From an uncultured Prevotella sp. (GTDB lineage: Bacteria; Bacteroidota; Bacteroidia; Bacteroidales; Bacteroidaceae): a stretch of 11,706 nt of DNA. The stretch is from assembly GCA_947072805.1 (NCBI GenBank), contig CAMTJK010000090.1, positions 1-11,706 of the forward strand, written 5' to 3'. Numbering within the stretch: the first letter of the stretch is position 1; each line of letters starts with the position of its first letter. The notes beneath the pieces were generated by a model. It made no database searches and was not told the origin of the DNA. It saw only the letters and a program-made list of their open reading frames with translations. Positions 5,548 to 11,706 of the stretch are shown here, piece by piece. The position numbers and the translations under genes are program-made.

Positions 5548-8151
5548 TTACAGTTTTACGGTTATCTTTTTCAGGTCTTTGTCGGCACTTGAGTTACCTG
5601 CCATAATCTCATATTTTCCTGCCATAACCCTCATTGTGTTTGTTGCAGCATCCCAACATTCGAAGCTTTCGCGCGGCAGTTCTATGTTTACAGCTCGTCT
5701 TTCTCCTGCTTTCAGCGATACCCGCTTGTATGCTCTTAGTGTCTTTGTCGGACCTTCCTTGTCGGCTATGTTGCGGATGTATATCTGTACAACCTCATCG
5801 CCGTCACGTCCGCCTTTGTTCTCCACCTCTACGGTCACAACGCCTTTCTTTGCGTTGTATTTCGGTGTGCCGATAGTGAAGTCGGTATAGCTCAATCCAT
5901 ATCCGAATACAAAAGCAGGCTCTTCCTTCATGTATCGGTAGGTGCGTCCTGCCATGCGGTAGTCTTCGAAGTCGGGCAGCTGTTCCACGTTTTTGTAGAA
6001 TGTAAGGGGCAGTTTGCCGCTCGGGTTACATTCGCCGAAGATTATTTCGGCCAGCGCTTCGCCACCCTGTTCGCCTCCGTACCATGCCTGAACGATGGCA
6101 TCGCAGCTCGTCTTCTCCGGAACAAGTCCCATGGCACCGCCGGAGCAGTTTATGAAAATCACTTTCTTACCGGCATCGTGCAGCATTTTCAGAATGTCGC
6201 GTTGCACTTTTGGCAGCTCAATGTCGGTGCGGTCACCTCCGGTAAAGCCCGGTTCGTTTACTTTCATTTCCTCTCCTTCGAGGCGCGGCGATATTCCTCC
6301 GGCGAAAATTACCGTTTCGGCATTGCCTATCTCTGCCAATATCTGTGACGGGGTGGGTGTGGCTTTGCGTGTCATGTCAAACTGCATGGTGGCAAGGTTG
6401 TCTTCCTGTCCGTAGTCTATCTGTATGTAGTAGGTTTCGCCCGCTTTAAATTCCTTTTTCACCTGTTGGTAGTTGATGTAGTGCTTTGTCTTCCATCTGC
6501 TCAGCAGAGTGTCCCCGTTTATTATCAGTCGTGCCATGTCGTCGCAGGCAACCGATAGTGTTAGTGTTTCGTTCTTTTCCGGCTTGTATACGCCTTCATA
6601 TCGTGCAGTGAAGTATTCCAGGTTTACGCCCGGTGCAAATACCGTTGCACCGCCGTTGCTTTGGTTTATGGGTTCTGTTATATATGCTGTGGCAGCCGGT
6701 TCTCCCTCCATTGTCATGTTGTTCCAGTAGCTGGCTTTCATGCCCTGTTTGCCGTCGGGACTTTTCAATGAAGAGTAGCGGCTGTCGTTCACCTCGTTGC
6801 GTGTCAGGCTGCATCCGACTATATATTTTACGTTTCCGAGACGTTTGCGTATGCTTCCGAGTATTGTTTCGGTTGCCGTGGGATAGCCGCAGTAGTTGCC
6901 CCACATCATTGTCGAGTCGATGGCGTTCGGTCCCATCACCACCACGTTTGCTGCGCTTGCCGTTATTTTTCCGTTGCCTTTGTCGTTGAGTGACAGCGGC
7001 AGGATGTTGTCGCGGTTCTGCAGCAGAACGATACCTTTCTGTGCCATCTCGAGAGCCAGTTTCTTATGCTCTTTGCATGCCACCTTGTCTGCCGGAATCT
7101 TTGTCCACTCCACATCCTCGTCACGGTCGAAGTCGCCGAGCAGGAAGCGTGCTTTGAGCAGTCGTCTTACGCAGATGTCTATGTCAGCTTCGCTCACTTC
7201 GCCTGCTTTCACGGCATCCGGCAGCTTCTTGTAGTTAGAGCCGCATTCCACGTCAGTGCCGCTCAATACGGCCTTTGCCGATGCCGATGCCGCATCTTTC
7301 GATACTTCGTGCTTGCCCTTCTGCCAGAAGTCTCCTATGGCACCACAGTCACTTACTATGAGACCTTTAAATCCCCATTCGTCGCGAAGTATCTGCTGTT
7401 CGTAGCGGTTATGTCCGCAGCATGGGTCGCCGTCTATGCGTTGATAAGCACACATCACTTCCTCCACATTAGCTTTCTGTACGAGAGCTTTGAATGCCGG
7501 CAGATATGTTTCCCACAGGTCGCGTGCCGGCAGGTTTTCCACGTTGAATTTGTGTCGGTTCCATTCCGGTCCGCTATGCACGGCAAAGTGTTTTGCGCAT
7601 GCCAGCAGTTTTCTGTGCTTTGCATTGTCCGGACCTTGCAGACCGCGCACCACGGCTATGCCCATCTTTTCTGTCAGGTATGGGTCTTCTCCGTAGGTTT
7701 CCTGTCCGCGTCCCCATCTCGGGTCACGGAATATGTTTATGTTGGGGGTCCAGAACGACAGTCCCTGATATTTCTTTATTTCTCCTCTCTGCTTGGCTTC
7801 CTGTGCCTTTACGCGTGCTTCGTCGCTCACTGCTGTGAACACCTTTTCGAGCAGTTCCTCATCCCATGATGCCGCCATGCAGGTAGTTATAGGGAATACT
7901 GTTGCCACACCGTTGCGTCCTACGCCGTGCAGGGCTTCGTTCCACCATTCGAACTGTGGAATGCCGAGACGTTCTATAGCCGGCGAGCCGTTCATCATCA
8001 GTTTCACCTTTTCTTCGAGGGTAAGTCGTTTCAGAAGGTCTTCGGCGCGTTCGTCTGCCGTAAGGTTGCTGTTTAGGTAGGGTAGTGTCTGGCTTGTTGC
8101 CGACAGGGTCCATGCCGCCAGCAGTGAGATTAGAATCTTGCGTTTTTTCAT
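5548..8151 (-). CDS. Secreted glycoside hydrolase family 3 with PA14 domain (beta-xylosidase/beta-glucosidase type)
   Basis: An 867-residue exported enzyme with signal peptide MKKRKILISLLAAWTLSATS, cleaved near residue 20. The GH3 TIM-barrel domain spans about 30-340, with CAKHFAVHSG (185-194) in the substrate-binding region and the nucleophile D268 in GLIVSDCGAIG. The GH3 C-terminal domain starts near 370 (QKGIVLLQN) and is interrupted by a PA14-like insert at about 470-595 (GMKASYWNN, VACDDMARLIINGD). It resumes to about 720, with a candidate general-acid segment RLEGEE at 623-628. A fibronectin-III-like domain follows (about 765-850). The SDC nucleophile motif and VECG at 301-304 resemble the beta-xylosidase branch rather than SDW-type beta-glucosidases, so xylosidase is favoured but unproven. 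Such enzymes release terminal sugars from xylo- or gluco-oligosaccharides by a retaining mechanism. The gene is convergent with the GH43 gene. Confidence 0.93.
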   Translation of the reverse strand: MKKRKILISLLAAWTLSATSQTLPYLNSNLTADERAEDLLKRLTLEEKVKLMMNGSPAIERLGIPQFEWWNEALHGVGRNGVATVFPITTCMAASWDEELLEKVFTAVSDEARVKAQEAKQRGEIKKYQGLSFWTPNINIFRDPRWGRGQETYGEDPYLTEKMGIAVVRGLQGPDNAKHRKLLACAKHFAVHSGPEWNRHKFNVENLPARDLWETYLPAFKALVQKANVEEVMCAYQRIDGDPCCGHNRYEQQILRDEWGFKGLIVSDCGAIGDFWQKGKHEVSKDAASASAKAVLSGTDVECGSNYKKLPDAVKAGEVSEADIDICVRRLLKARFLLGDFDRDEDVEWTKIPADKVACKEHKKLALEMAQKGIVLLQNRDNILPLSLNDKGNGKITASAANVVVMGPNAIDSTMMWGNYCGYPTATETILGSIRKRLGNVKYIVGCSLTRNEVNDSRYSSLKSPDGKQGMKASYWNNMTMEGEPAATAYITEPINQSNGGATVFAPGVNLEYFTARYEGVYKPEKNETLTLSVACDDMARLIINGDTLLSRWKTKHYINYQQVKKEFKAGETYYIQIDYGQEDNLATMQFDMTRKATPTPSQILAEIGNAETVIFAGGISPRLEGEEMKVNEPGFTGGDRTDIELPKVQRDILKMLHDAGKKVIFINCSGGAMGLVPEKTSCDAIVQAWYGGEQGGEALAEIIFGECNPSGKLPLTFYKNVEQLPDFEDYRMAGRTYRYMKEEPAFVFGYGLSYTDFTIGTPKYNAKKGVVTVEVENKGGRDGDEVVQIYIRNIADKEGPTKTLRAYKRVSLKAGERRAVNIELPRESFECWDAATNTMRVMAGKYEIMAGNSSADKDLKKITVKL

Positions 8152-8197
8152 TTTGTTGTAGTACTTGATGTTAGTTCTTTTTCAGATAAAGATTGTG

Positions 8198-8205
8198 CAA
8201 AGATA
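8198..8205 (-). promoter_or_regulatory. Probable -7 box for GH3 gene
   Basis: The minus strand reads TATCTTTG, matching TAnnTTTG, with 46 nt between it and the GH3 start. No convincing -33 element was found at normal spacing. The identical octamer appears in front of oxyR. Confidence 0.5.
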
Positions 8206-8301
8206 AGTAAAGATTTCTATTTTATCGGGAGAATATTTGCTGAAATGGGTGCTATTTGATAAAAAGGCATACTCTAAATAGCGCAAAATATCTGTTCGGG
8301 T

Positions 8302-8340
8302 AAAAAAAACGGGTAGGTGTCCCTGAAACCACCTGCCCGT
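8302..8340 (-). terminator. Rho-independent terminator of the rubrerythrin-QueD-like unit
   Basis: Arms at 8309-8319 and 8330-8340 form an 11-bp GC-rich stem with one G-U pair and a 10-nt loop. Read on the minus strand the hairpin is followed directly by eight Us (8309-8302), 23 bp after the QueD-like stop. It points in the minus direction only. Confidence 0.9.
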
Positions 8341-8363
8341 TATAATGAAATGTAGAATTGAGT

Positions 8364-8927
8364 TTATTTTCTGTAGCCGCACTTCGGACATACGCCCTCT
8401 TCGTTGAGTGCAATGCCGCACAGCGGACAGCGGTCTATGCTCTTCGTCGTGGTGAAGTCGGCAGTAGCTGCATTCACGCCGCTTGTGAAGGTGAGTTTGG
8501 CAATGTTAAGCTTGTCCTTCAGCAGTTCGTAGACAATCTTTATCATGCCTTCCACTGTCATGGTCTCTTTGGTTACTACGAGACGCGAGTCGGGATAAGC
8601 TGTTGCAAGTGTTGTCTTGAAAGCCTCGCCTTTCATGGTGTTGCGCGGATGTCCGTTCTTTATTCCCTGTTTCTCGTAAACATCGAGAATGGCGGGCAGC
8701 AGCGGGTCGTCTTCGCGCAGTATCAGTGCGTGGTCGAAGTTCTTCAGCACGTCCCATGCCACTTTCTGTATTTCGTTGCAGGGGTATACCATGTTTACTC
8801 CCTCGTTGATACTGTCTTCCACTTCAATGGTAAGAACGCCTGTGTGACCGTGAAGATACTGTGCTTCACCCTGGAATCCGTAGAAACGGTGTGCATACTG
8901 CAGGTCAAAAGATGTGATACTTCTCAT
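8364..8927 (-). CDS. Divergent QueD/6-pyruvoyltetrahydropterin-synthase-fold protein with C-terminal zinc ribbon
   Basis: A 187-residue cytoplasmic protein. Residues 1-160 follow the QueD/PTPS (T-fold) pattern: the three metal-ligand histidines are present as H13 (YAHRF), H26 and H28 (LHGH), and the Asp-His pair as D65-H66 (FDHALIL). Two catalytic features appear lost. The Cys normally four residues before HGH is A22, and the Glu of the PTPS-III ExxHGH form is Q23. The C-terminal KETxT-like segment reads FTSGVNA, so its catalytic Glu appears to be S149. Residues 167-183 form a two-knuckle ribbon, CPLC and CPKC, absent from ordinary QueD. It is the last gene of the unit, 66 bp after the flavin reductase-rubredoxin gene and just before a terminator, and has the only textbook Shine-Dalgarno in the window. 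Automatic annotation would call it 6-carboxytetrahydropterin synthase; I doubt that activity. The fold is fairly certain, the function unknown. Confidence 0.85.
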   Translation of the reverse strand: MRSITSFDLQYAHRFYGFQGEAQYLHGHTGVLTIEVEDSINEGVNMVYPCNEIQKVAWDVLKNFDHALILREDDPLLPAILDVYEKQGIKNGHPRNTMKGEAFKTTLATAYPDSRLVVTKETMTVEGMIKIVYELLKDKLNIAKLTFTSGVNAATADFTTTKSIDRCPLCGIALNEEGVCPKCGYRK

Positions 8928-8934
8928 AATTATG

Positions 8935-8943
8935 CCTCCTTTT
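8935..8943 (-). promoter_or_regulatory. Strong Shine-Dalgarno for QueD-like gene
   Basis: The minus strand reads AAAGGAGG, with AGGAGG seven nt from the ATG at 8925-8927. This fixes the start and is unusual for a Bacteroidota gene, where such sites are often missing; the other starts in this window have none or weak ones. Confidence 0.8.
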
Positions 8944-8993
8944 TTTGTTTTGTTAGTTTATTGATTATAGGTTCTAAGGTTCTTCCTTTTTTC

Positions 8994-9662
8994 TTATTCT
9001 ACCGGAACGAACTTCTCCTTGGCCATGCGGCACATCGGACACTTGAAGTCGTCGGGCAGTTCGCCTTCTGCTTCCACCTCATATCCGCAGATGCTGCAGC
9101 GATATTTGCGTTTTCCGTTGCTCTGTGCCGTTGCCTTGTCGGCAGCCTGTTCGGTTTCTGTTTTCTCTTCTACGTAGGTGGGAGCGTTTTTCGGAGCCTT
9201 TCCCTTTACCACTCTGTGGTAATACTCGTAGGTCATGGGTGTTCCTTCGCCCTTGATGGTGTCTTTCAGCCTTGCCATCACCACCACGTGTGTCTCGTTG
9301 TCCACGAAGTTGATGGCTTCAAGGATGAGTCTTCCGGCAAAAGTGCCTTTCACCAATGGTGCTCCGCCCGATGTCTCGTAGCCGTAAGCGGCATATTTGT
9401 CGTTGTCGCGGCTGCTGCAGAATCCGAACGTGCCTATCACGCTTGTATCTGTCTCCTCTGCTATTATTGACAGCGAGAATACCTTGCTGCGTTTTATGGC
9501 GTCCAGCGTATAGTTGTTCTTGTTTAGCGAGATGGCGAGTATGGGATTCTGGCTCGTCACCTGGAAGCAGGTGTTTATTACGCATCCCACAGGTCTTTCA
9601 CCATCCATTGCTCCTACGACATATAGACCGTAGGTAAGCTTGAATAATACGGTGATGTCCAT
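8994..9662 (-). CDS. Flavin reductase-like / rubredoxin fusion (high-molecular-weight rubredoxin type)
   Basis: A 222-residue cytoplasmic electron-transfer protein. Residues 1-155 resemble the FMN-binding flavin reductase-like domain, with the early segment FKLTYGLYVVGAMDGERPVG and the following CVINTCFQVTSQNP, ILAISLNKNNYT and FSLSIIAEET. A Glu/Thr/Ala-rich linker covers about 160-185. The tail is a rubredoxin-like knuckle with C189-x2-C192 and C208-x2-C211 ending DFKCPMCRMAKEKFVPVE. The gap between the Cys pairs is only 15 residues, shorter than in free-standing rubredoxins (near 29). In known relatives such as Moorella Hrb, flavin and rubredoxin domains pass electrons from NAD(P)H to a diiron oxidoreductase. 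Here the gene follows rubrerythrin by 27 bp, so feeding electrons to rubrerythrin is the natural inference. A weak GAAGAG precedes the ATG. Confidence 0.88.
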   Translation of the reverse strand: MDITVLFKLTYGLYVVGAMDGERPVGCVINTCFQVTSQNPILAISLNKNNYTLDAIKRSKVFSLSIIAEETDTSVIGTFGFCSSRDNDKYAAYGYETSGGAPLVKGTFAGRLILEAINFVDNETHVVVMARLKDTIKGEGTPMTYEYYHRVVKGKAPKNAPTYVEEKTETEQAADKATAQSNGKRKYRCSICGYEVEAEGELPDDFKCPMCRMAKEKFVPVE

Positions 9663-9689
9663 ACTCTTCGCGCTGTTCGTGTGTATGGC

Positions 9690-10232
9690 TTAGTAGTTCT
9701 GTGCTTTCACCTCGAAGTAGCTCTGTGCGTGGTTGCATACCGGGCACAGTTCGGGAGCCTGCTTGCCTATCACGATGTGACCGCAGTTGCGGCACTGCCA
9801 GATGGTATCACCTTCGCGTGAGAATACTATTCCGTCTTCAATGTTCTTCAGGAGTTTGAGATAACGCTCCTCGTGAGCTTTCTCTATGGCTGCCACGCCA
9901 CGCATTTTGGCTGCTATTTCTGTGAAGCCTTCCTCTTCTGCCTCGCGAGCCATACGGTCGTACATGTCGGTCCACTCGTAGTTCTCGCCTTCGGCTGCTG
10001 CTTTCAGGTTGGTCATGGTGTCTTGTATGCTGCCGCCTTCAAGATATTTGAACCACATCTTGGCGTGTTCCTTTTCGTTGTTGGCTGTTTCCTCAAAGAG
10101 TGCTGCTATCTGCTCGTAACCATCTTTCTTTGCGCGTGATGCGAAGTAAGAGTACTTGTTGCGTGCCTGTGACTCGCCTGCAAATGCTTCCTGCAGGTTC
10201 TTTTCTGTTTTTGTTCCTTTTAATGATTTCAT
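9690..10232 (-). CDS. rbr: Rubrerythrin
   Basis: A 180-residue cytoplasmic non-heme diiron peroxidase that reduces hydrogen peroxide to water in anaerobes. The ferritin-like domain (1-135) opens with SLKGTKTEKNLQEAFAGESQ. Likely diiron ligands are E20, E53 and H56 (NNEKEH), E83 and E86 (GENYEW), and E117 and H120 (IEKAH). The C-terminal rubredoxin-like domain (143-178) has CRNC at 147-150 and CPVC at 163-166, the usual Fe(SCys)4 site. All expected features are present, at a length near the family norm. An AAGG lies about seven nt before the ATG. It is the first gene of the unit, divergent from oxyR across 273 bp containing a probable OxyR site; peroxide induction through OxyR is inferred. Confidence 0.96.
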   Translation of the reverse strand: MKSLKGTKTEKNLQEAFAGESQARNKYSYFASRAKKDGYEQIAALFEETANNEKEHAKMWFKYLEGGSIQDTMTNLKAAAEGENYEWTDMYDRMAREAEEEGFTEIAAKMRGVAAIEKAHEERYLKLLKNIEDGIVFSREGDTIWQCRNCGHIVIGKQAPELCPVCNHAQSYFEVKAQNY

Positions 10233-10293
10233 AAAGCCTTGTTATTTTAGTTTGTTATTTGTTTTTGCTTACTCTTTTAAGCCTTTTCGTTTG

Positions 10294-10324
10294 CAAATAT
10301 AGTTTTTAAAAGTCAAACCGCCAA
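10294..10324 (-). promoter_or_regulatory. Probable rbr promoter
   Basis: The minus strand shows a -7 box TATATTTG (10301-10294) matching TAnnTTTG, with TTG at 10324-10322 as a partial -33 element 20 nt upstream. Sixty-one nt separate the -7 box from the rbr start codon. Confidence 0.55.
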
Positions 10325-10354
10325 TAATTTTTATATAGAATTCGTTGCTTTATC

Positions 10355-10371
10355 AATAGATTTTATCTATT
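10355..10371. promoter_or_regulatory. Probable OxyR-binding dyad
   Basis: ATAGATTTTATCTAT at 10356-10370 fits every fixed base of the E. coli OxyR half-site ATAGnTnnnAnCTAT, and the symmetry extends one pair further each side (AATAGAT-TTT-ATCTATT). It sits about 75 bp upstream of the inferred rbr start site and about 50 bp upstream of the inferred oxyR start site. A second half-site at the canonical 7-nt spacing is degenerate: an ATAG on the rbr side at 10335 is one base out of register. Confidence 0.65.
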
Positions 10372-10398
10372 TTCGTGCCTTGAAGTGGAGTTTTTATA

Positions 10399-10406
10399 TA
10401 TCTTTG
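10399..10406 (+). promoter_or_regulatory. Probable -7 box for oxyR
   Basis: TATCTTTG matches TAnnTTTG and is followed by a 99-nt leader before the oxyR ATG. No clean -33 TTTG lies at normal spacing; the OxyR-like dyad ends 28 bp upstream, which would allow autoregulation. Confidence 0.5.
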
Positions 10407-10452
10407 CAAAAGGCTAATTCCTCGCACGGCCAGCTCTTCGGGCAGAAGCCGG

Positions 10453-10503
10453 ATGCGGAACGCTGGTTTCTTTTCACTTGTAGTATTATATATAAATAGG
10501 TAA
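10453..10503 (+). CDS. Possible 16-codon leader ORF before oxyR
   Basis: An ATG at 10453 opens a frame encoding MRNAGFFSLVVLYINR that stops with TAA at 10501-10503, two nt before the oxyR ATG. It lies in the leader after the inferred promoter, where CCAGC (10430-10434) and GCTGG (10462-10466) can pair around its start codon. No clear ribosome binding site precedes it. Such tight spacing would allow translational coupling, but a frame this short can occur by chance. Confidence 0.25.
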   Translation: MRNAGFFSLVVLYINR

Positions 10504-10505
10504 TT

Positions 10506-11432
10506 ATGACGTTACAGCAGATGGAATATATTGTGGCGGTGGCTCGTACCCATCATTTTGCCAATGCCGCCCGTGAATGCGGAGTGACACAGCCCACTCT
10601 CAGTGCCATGATTCGCAAGTTGGAAGATGAGTTGGGGGTTACACTCTTCGAACGATCTTCGCAGCAGGTACAGCTCACACCTATAGGGCGTCTTGTCGTT
10701 GCGCAGGCTAAGGAGATGCTCGGTGTAGAGCAGCGCATAAAGGAGATTATCGCCGAGGAGCAGAACGAGCTTGGCGGAACGTTCCGTCTTGCCATCCTTC
10801 CCACCATAGCACCGTATCTCTTGCCGCGCTTCATGCCTGCACTTTCCAGGAAATACCCCGGACTGGACCTCCGTGTCGTGGAGATGAAAACATCACTGTT
10901 GCCTAAGGCTCTCGAGAACGGCGATGTCGATGCGGCAGTGGCTGTTACCGTGAAGGAGCTTTCCGAATTGCAGCACAGGGTGCTTTACTACGAACAGTTC
11001 GTGGCTTACGTGTCGCGTGAAGACCCTCTCTTCATGCGGAAGAGCATTACTGTGGCTGACCTCTCAAAGGAGTTTCTGTGGCTGCTCGACGAGGGGCATT
11101 GCTTCCGCGACCAGCTTGTCAAGTTCTGCAAGCTGAAGTCGGCGGCACGCAGCAAGACCACATACCGCCTGGGCAGCATAGAGACTTTCATGCGCATTGT
11201 GGAGGGCGGTCAGGGCGTCACCTTCATCCCCGAACTGGCACTCGAACAGCTCAACGAACGGCAGAAGGAGCTTGTACGTCCTTTCGGATTGCCCATACCG
11301 GTGCGTGAGGTGGTTATGCTTACGGCAAGAAATTTCATACGCCGTTCGGTACTCGACATACTCATTGCTTCCATTATAGACTGTGTGCCGCAGAGAATGC
11401 TGAAGCTGAACAACACAGAACAGCGCATCTGA
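10506..11432 (+). CDS. oxyR: OxyR-type LysR-family peroxide-sensing regulator
   Basis: A 308-residue cytoplasmic transcription factor. The winged helix-turn-helix is at 1-60 (MTLQQMEYIVAVARTHHFAN, then QPTLSAMIRKLEDELGVTLFER), the linker helix at about 60-90, and the LysR substrate-binding domain at about 92-300. The redox pair lies at C199 (LLDEGHCFRDQ) and C208 (VKFCKL), the same residue numbers as the peroxide-sensing cysteines of E. coli OxyR. Peroxide would join them in a disulfide and switch the protein to an activator. The length also matches E. coli OxyR (305 aa). The gene is divergent from rubrerythrin with an OxyR-like dyad between them, so control of rbr and of itself is a strong inference. 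There is no Shine-Dalgarno; the start is set by the family N-terminus. Confidence 0.95.
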   Translation: MTLQQMEYIVAVARTHHFANAARECGVTQPTLSAMIRKLEDELGVTLFERSSQQVQLTPIGRLVVAQAKEMLGVEQRIKEIIAEEQNELGGTFRLAILPTIAPYLLPRFMPALSRKYPGLDLRVVEMKTSLLPKALENGDVDAAVAVTVKELSELQHRVLYYEQFVAYVSREDPLFMRKSITVADLSKEFLWLLDEGHCFRDQLVKFCKLKSAARSKTTYRLGSIETFMRIVEGGQGVTFIPELALEQLNERQKELVRPFGLPIPVREVVMLTARNFIRRSVLDILIASIIDCVPQRMLKLNNTEQRI

Positions 11433-11706
11433 TGAACTGTTGCAGGTGGCTGATAACTTATTCTATTCGCAGAAAATACATTCTCACGGTCTAATGACCT
11501 GTTTGGGTTATTTCAAGAACAATTTGGTAGGATGAAAAGTCCTGCGGCTTGAGCTCGTAACTGCACTTAATGAAAGTTAATTTGTAAAGATATTTGGTCG
11601 AATTTAACATTTTTAAATTCCGCATTCTAGGTGTAAATATTTGTTAATGCGAGTGGGTCGATTTATGCTCCCGACGGGTCGAAAAACGATCCCAGTTTTT
11701 TGGCAA
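11433..11706. other. Intergenic DNA after oxyR
   Basis: No coding frame of note is present. The stretch 11570-11645 is AT-rich with several TATTTG-like strings but no exact TAnnTTTG box in either useful position. The end carries GGGTCGA repeats and a weak hairpin, listed separately. Confidence 0.6.
11676..11701 (+). terminator. Weak possible terminator at right edge
   Basis: GGGTCG (11676-11681) can pair with CGATCCC (11687-11693) with one bulged T and an AAAAA loop, and TTTTTT follows at 11696-11701. It is 243 bp past the oxyR stop, so it may end read-through or belong to a neighbour outside the window. The short bulged stem keeps confidence low. Confidence 0.3.

Noticed and set aside
7066..7869. 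A 267-codon plus-strand frame opposite the GH3 gene
   Set aside because: Covers the conserved GH3 catalytic barrel in antisense and shows no domain of its own.
8969..8984. Tandem AGGTTCTA AGGTTCTT in the gap before the QueD-like gene
   Set aside because: Only two copies of 8 bp with one mismatch; too little to call a regulatory repeat or microsatellite.
8358..9470. A 370-codon open frame on the plus strand opposite the QueD-like and flavin reductase-rubredoxin genes
   Set aside because: It is antisense to two clear protein families and has no recognisable domain; it exists because the true genes rarely use TTA, CTA and TCA codons in that register.
10334..10348. A second OxyR half-site at canonical 7-nt spacing
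   Set aside because: Only an out-of-register ATAG is present and the CTAT arm is missing, so only the single strong dyad is annotated.

Overview
The window looks like chromosomal DNA from a gut- or rumen-type Bacteroidota, most likely in the Prevotella/Segatella/Bacteroides range. The reasons are the protein families present (two-domain secreted GH43, PA14-containing GH3, rubrerythrin with a flavin reductase-rubredoxin fusion, OxyR-type LysR regulator), AT-rich intergenic DNA between moderately GC-rich genes, mostly absent Shine-Dalgarno sequences, and matches to the Bacteroidota -7 promoter box TAnnTTTG ahead of five transcription units. No insertion sequence, phage gene, tRNA, rRNA or CRISPR array was seen. 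Species cannot be fixed by eye.

Layout. (1) Positions 125-3161, minus strand: polyphosphate kinase followed 13 bp later by a short Ppx/GppA phosphatase, so enzymes making and probably breaking polyphosphate share one transcript. (2) Positions 3162-3465: a divergent regulatory region with a perfect 18-bp palindrome, an abutting smaller dyad and a spaced inverted repeat. (3) Positions 3466-8151: a secreted tandem GH43 protein (plus) and a secreted GH3 beta-xylosidase/glucosidase-type enzyme (minus), convergent on a shared hairpin with a 17-bp perfect stem. They look like a hemicellulose (xylan/arabinoxylan) oligosaccharide pair, but no SusC/SusD or regulator lies beside them. (4) Positions 8302-10301, minus strand: rubrerythrin, then a flavin reductase-like/rubredoxin fusion, then a divergent QueD/PTPS-fold protein, ending in a clear terminator. 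(5) Positions 10302-11432: a divergent intergenic region carrying an exact match to the enterobacterial OxyR half-site consensus, then oxyR on the plus strand with both redox cysteines at residues 199 and 208. The last 274 bp hold no gene.

The oxidative-stress block is the most interesting part. An OxyR-like peroxide sensor faces rubrerythrin, a non-heme peroxidase, across a probable OxyR site. Rubrerythrin is followed by a plausible flavin/rubredoxin electron carrier, and then by a QueD-fold protein that keeps its metal-site histidines but appears to have lost the catalytic Cys and Glu and has gained a C-terminal zinc-ribbon-like tail. All three minus-strand proteins end in paired CxxC motifs. 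The QueD-like protein is the best candidate here for an undescribed function.
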